A stretch of 7,539 bases of DNA from an uncultured Collinsella sp. (lineage in GTDB: Bacteria > Actinomycetota > Coriobacteriia > Coriobacteriales > Coriobacteriaceae). A program made the translations under genes and the position numbers. Location of the stretch: assembly GCA_902496845.1 (NCBI GenBank), contig CABVCJ010000081.1, forward strand, positions 1 to 7,539. The letters run 5' to 3'. The notes under the pieces are model-generated. The model saw only the letters and a list, made by a program, of their open reading frames with translations. It did not search any database and was not told the origin of the DNA. Positions within the stretch are counted from its first letter, which is position 1; each line of letters opens with the position of its first letter. Positions 4,540 to 7,539 of this stretch are shown here, one piece after another.

Positions 4540-6993
4540 ATGGCCGAGCAACTGTCACTGTTTGGTTCGCCTGAACCGGAGGAAGCTTCGAAGTCTGCGG
4601 CCCCTGCCGCCGCCCCGGCGCAGCCCGATTTCGCACCCGAACCCATCGCCGCCTACTCGAGCGTGGTTCTCGACATCCCGACCCGTGCGCTGTCCGAACC
4701 GTTTGCCTATGGCATTCCGCAGTCACTCGCCAACGATGCCCAGATCGGCTCCACCGTTCTAGTTCATTTTGGCAATCGTGCCGCCGCAGGCTACATCGTC
4801 GATATTGCACCCGAGCTGGGCGACCTGCAAGGCAACACCGTCCTCGATCCCGCGCGCATCAAGCCCGTCGAGGCGATTCTCAGCAAACCGCTCTTTAGTG
4901 CCGAGGCCGCCCGCATTGCGCGTTGGATGAGCCGCGAGTATGTCGCGACGCTTTCCGAGTGCCTGCGCCTGTTTTTGCCTCCGGGTGGTAGCCCGCGTGT
5001 CGTGAAGGGCGATGACGGGGCGTGGACAGTTGAGCGCCCAGCCGTCAAGCCTATCCAAAACCGTTGGGTGATGCTCACTCTCGAGGGCCTTGACTATACG
5101 CCGCCCAAGACTGCCGTTCGTCAGCGTCAGCTCATCGAGGCGCTCCAGTGCGGACCGGTCACGACGCGCGACCTCAACCTGCTCTACAACAGCATGTCGG
5201 CGACCATCAAGGCGCTCGAAAAACGCGGCGTCGTGGTGGTGGAGGAGCGTCGTGCCTGGCGTGGCTGCAGCGAGCAGACCACGTTGTCCTCGGCAAGCGG
5301 CAAGGCACCTGTCGAGCTCACGAACGGCCAGCAGCAGGCGCTTGCGCAAATTGAGCGCGCCCGTCTTGACGCCCACGGCGACGTGGTCCTTGTCGATGGC
5401 GTCACCGGATCCGGTAAAACTGAGGTCTATCTCTCCGCCATCGAGCGCGTACTCGCGGCCGGTCGCTCGGCCTGCGTGCTTGTGCCCGAGATCTCGCTGA
5501 CGGCTCAAACCGTCGGCCGCTTTCGTTCACGCTTTGGCGAGACGGTCGCGGTCTTCCACTCGCGTCTTTCGGCCGGCGAGCGCCTGGACCAGTGGGATAT
5601 GGTCGCCAGTGGCGCCGCCCGTGTTGTCGTCGGCGCGCGTTCGGCGCTCTTTTGCCCGCTCAGCGACCTGGGCCTCATTATTATCGACGAGGAGCACGAG
5701 ACCAGCTACAAGCAGGGCTCCAGCCCGCGTTACCACGCGCGCGAGGTGGCGGCCGAGATGGCGCGCCGCTATCGCTGCCCGCTCGTGTTGGGCTCGGCTA
5801 CGCCTTCTGCCGAGGCCCTCGACCGCTGCCGCCGTGGCACGTTCAACGGTGCCACTTGGACACGCGTCGAGATGCCCGAGCGCCCGGGACACGCCGTGCT
5901 GCCCGAGGTTCGCATTGCCGACCTGCGCCGCGAGTTTTCGCACGGCAGCCGCTCCATGTTCTCAAAACCGCTGATGGAAGGCTTGGAACGCGTGGTCGAG
6001 CGCCGCGAGAAGGCTGTGCTGCTGCATAACCGCCGCGGCTTTGCGCCGTTTTTGATGTGCCGCGAGTGCGGTTGCGTTCCCACCTGCAACCACTGCTCTA
6101 CGGCGCTTACGTACCACGAGCGCACTCATACGCTGCAGTGCCACACCTGTGGTTCGTCCTGGCGCGTGCAGCCGTATCCCGCGCCCACGAGTCGTTGCCC
6201 CAAGTGCGGCAGCCGTTACCTGGCAAAAATGGGTCTGGGCACGCAGCAGATCGAGGACGCGCTGCACCAGATGCTGCCCGAGGATGTCGCCATCATTCGC
6301 ATGGATGCCGATTCCACGCGTGGCAAGGACGCGCATAAGAAGTTGCTCGAGCAGTTCGATGCCGCCGATTGCGCGGTGCTGCTGGGCACCCAGATGATCG
6401 CCAAGGGCCTCGACTTTCCCGAGGTCACGCTTGTGGGTGTAGTCAATGCCGACTTTGCGTTAAAGCTGCCCGATTTTAGAGCGGGGGAGCGCGCCTACGA
6501 TTTGCTTGAGCAGGTCGCGGGCCGTGCCGGACGCGGCGATCGCCCTGGCGAGGTTATCATCCAGACCTATCTGCCCGAGGACCCGGTCATTCGCGCCGTT
6601 GCCGAGCACGACCGTTCGATCTTTACCGACTATGACCTGAACCAGCGCCGCGACGCCCTGTATCCGCCGTTCGTTCGCCTGGTCAACATTTTGGTGTGGT
6701 CGGCGAACGCGGATGATGCGCAGGATTACATTGGGCGCATCGCAAAGCTCCTCAAGCGCCGTTGGCATGCCGCTGCGCCCGACTTTTTGCGGGCGGGCAG
6801 CGCGGTGCCGCAGGTGCTGGGCCCGGCTTCATGTGTAATCGAGAGAGCTAAGGACCGTTATCGCTTCCACCTGCTTGTGAAGTCGCCGGTAGGGTACCAT
6901 GTCTCTAATGATATCGACGCCTGCTTCAAAGAGGTGGGCTCCGTGCGCGGCGTGAGCGTGAGCGTTGACGTCGACGCCTATGATTTGATGTAG
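4540..6993 (+). CDS. priA: Primosomal protein N' (replication restart helicase PriA)
   Basis: PriA recognises stalled or collapsed replication forks, unwinds DNA 3' to 5' and starts reloading of the replicative helicase. The 817-residue product has an N-terminal DNA-binding domain (about 41-150), a winged-helix region (about 170-245) and helicase lobes with Walker A GVTGSGKT (287-294), DEEH (383-386), GSATPS (418-423) and QVAGRAGR (658-665). The zinc module carries eight canonical cysteines as four CxxC pairs (507/510, 516/519, 534/537, 553/556), with an extra Cys at 512. It is longer than the roughly 732-residue E. coli protein. Much of the excess is an N-terminal tail of about 40 residues: QLSLF at 4-8, an acidic stretch, then Ala/Pro-rich low complexity to about 35. 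QLSLF matches the sliding-clamp-binding consensus. No promoter is evident in the short gap after the gltX terminator. def follows after 18 bases and is probably cotranscribed. The family call is secure; clamp binding is inferred. Confidence 0.98.
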   Translation: MAEQLSLFGSPEPEEASKSAAPAAAPAQPDFAPEPIAAYSSVVLDIPTRALSEPFAYGIPQSLANDAQIGSTVLVHFGNRAAAGYIVDIAPELGDLQGNTVLDPARIKPVEAILSKPLFSAEAARIARWMSREYVATLSECLRLFLPPGGSPRVVKGDDGAWTVERPAVKPIQNRWVMLTLEGLDYTPPKTAVRQRQLIEALQCGPVTTRDLNLLYNSMSATIKALEKRGVVVVEERRAWRGCSEQTTLSSASGKAPVELTNGQQQALAQIERARLDAHGDVVLVDGVTGSGKTEVYLSAIERVLAAGRSACVLVPEISLTAQTVGRFRSRFGETVAVFHSRLSAGERLDQWDMVASGAARVVVGARSALFCPLSDLGLIIIDEEHETSYKQGSSPRYHAREVAAEMARRYRCPLVLGSATPSAEALDRCRRGTFNGATWTRVEMPERPGHAVLPEVRIADLRREFSHGSRSMFSKPLMEGLERVVERREKAVLLHNRRGFAPFLMCRECGCVPTCNHCSTALTYHERTHTLQCHTCGSSWRVQPYPAPTSRCPKCGSRYLAKMGLGTQQIEDALHQMLPEDVAIIRMDADSTRGKDAHKKLLEQFDAADCAVLLGTQMIAKGLDFPEVTLVGVVNADFALKLPDFRAGERAYDLLEQVAGRAGRGDRPGEVIIQTYLPEDPVIRAVAEHDRSIFTDYDLNQRRDALYPPFVRLVNILVWSANADDAQDYIGRIAKLLKRRWHAAAPDFLRAGSAVPQVLGPASCVIERAKDRYRFHLLVKSPVGYHVSNDIDACFKEVGSVRGVSVSVDVDAYDLM

Positions 6994-7011
6994 CAACCCG
7001 AAAGGATGGCC

Positions 7012-7539
7012 ATGGAAGCCAACGGAATCGTACTGTCGCCCGACCCTCGTTTGCGTCAGGAGTGCGCCGTCATCGAGGAGATCACCCCGGCGATCGAGGC
7101 ACTTGCCGAGAAGATGAAGAAGATGATGTTCGAGAACGGCGGTTGCGGCCTGGCTGCTCCGCAGATCGGCGAGCTCATTCAGCTCGTCATCATCGACTGC
7201 GACTACAGCGACAAGAACGACTACGATCCGTACGTGCTTATTAACCCCGTCATTGTTGAGCAGAGCGACCATCTGGTGCCGTTTAGCGAGGGCTGCCTGT
7301 CTATCCCCGGCATTAGCTGCGAGATCGAGCGCCCCGACCATGTCGTCGTCGAGGCGTACGACCTGGATGCCAACCTGATTCGCTACGAGGCCACGGGCGA
7401 TCTGTTCTGCGTGTGCTTGCAGCATGAGATTGATCACCTGCACGGCAACACCATGTTCGAGCGACTGAAGCCCATGCAGAGGCTCAAGGCCGTCAAGGAG
7501 TACCAGGACGCCCTGGCCCGCGGCGCTCGGCCGGGCGAG
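7012..7539 (+). CDS. def: Peptide deformylase; 3' end cut by window edge
   Basis: Peptide deformylase removes the N-formyl group from the first methionine of new proteins at the ribosome, using a metal ion (Fe2+ in most bacteria). The frame is open to the right edge (176 codons, no stop). All three family motifs are present: GCGLAAPQ (44-51), EGCLS (93-97, with metal-binding Cys95) and HEIDH (138-142, with metal-binding His138 and His142 and catalytic Glu139). The E. coli enzyme is about 169 residues, so little more than the C-terminal tail should be missing. GAAAGGA ends 5 bases before the ATG at 7012. An in-frame ATG at 7006 overlaps that site and is a less likely start. The 18-base gap after priA and the shared strand suggest one operon; fmt (methionyl-tRNA formyltransferase) often comes next, but this cannot be seen here. 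Cys45 in the first motif stands where Val or Ile is frequent, a minor variation. Confidence 0.96.
   Translation, partial: MEANGIVLSPDPRLRQECAVIEEITPAIEALAEKMKKMMFENGGCGLAAPQIGELIQLVIIDCDYSDKNDYDPYVLINPVIVEQSDHLVPFSEGCLSIPGISCEIERPDHVVVEAYDLDANLIRYEATGDLFCVCLQHEIDHLHGNTMFERLKPMQRLKAVKEYQDALARGARPGE

Noticed and set aside
3008..4810. A 600-codon open frame antisense to gltX and the start of priA
   Set aside because: It mirrors strongly biased GC-rich codons of gltX, spans the gltX terminator and the priA start, and its translation shows no recognisable motif. gltX is certain on the other strand.
4759..5508. A 249-codon minus-strand frame opposite priA
   Set aside because: It is antisense to the certain priA frame, with no motif and no plausible translation signal.
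4492..6993. Longer priA start at the ATG at 4492
   Set aside because: It lies inside the gltX terminator stem and lacks a ribosome binding site. AGGAGGT at 4524-4530 supports the ATG at 4540.

Overview
The window reads as ordinary chromosomal housekeeping DNA from a high-GC bacterium with Shine-Dalgarno-led genes. Codon choice (GCC, GAC, GAG, CGC, CTG), the mix of genes and the style of the intergenic palindromes suggest an actinobacterium of the class Coriobacteriia, most likely Collinsella or a close relative. That placement is an inference from memory of such genomes and was not tested by any search.

Layout. On the minus strand, from the left edge to 1083, lies the N-terminal 361 codons of a single-chain iron-sulfur L-serine dehydratase; the edge cuts it just after the conserved PTAG of the alpha domain. 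A 343-base gap (1084-1426) follows. It holds a 121-bp palindromic element with perfect 26-bp arms and a strong bidirectional terminator. Next, also on the minus strand, is a complete metK (1427-2707). The divergent gap 2708-2974 holds the metK leader with a small GC-rich hairpin, a second and unrelated long palindrome (2813-2893), and a likely gltX promoter. On the plus strand come gltX (2975-4450), an intrinsic terminator, priA (4540-6993) and, 18 bases later, def (7012 to the right edge, cut before its stop). priA and def look like one transcription unit, the familiar priA-def(-fmt) arrangement.

How the genes fit together. gltX charges tRNA with glutamate, def removes the formyl group from new proteins, metK makes S-adenosylmethionine, priA restarts stalled replication forks and the serine dehydratase feeds serine into pyruvate. 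These are core functions placed side by side. No defence system, CRISPR array, phage gene or intact transposase is visible.

Points of most interest: an exact consensus sliding-clamp-binding pentapeptide (QLSLF) at residues 4-8 of PriA, in front of a low-complexity Ala/Pro tail; two long intergenic palindromes bracketing metK, one with a loop that permits an alternative fold next to the gltX promoter; a lineage-type insertion and an unusual Cys in MetK; and a structured metK leader. I found no convincing wholly new multi-gene system.
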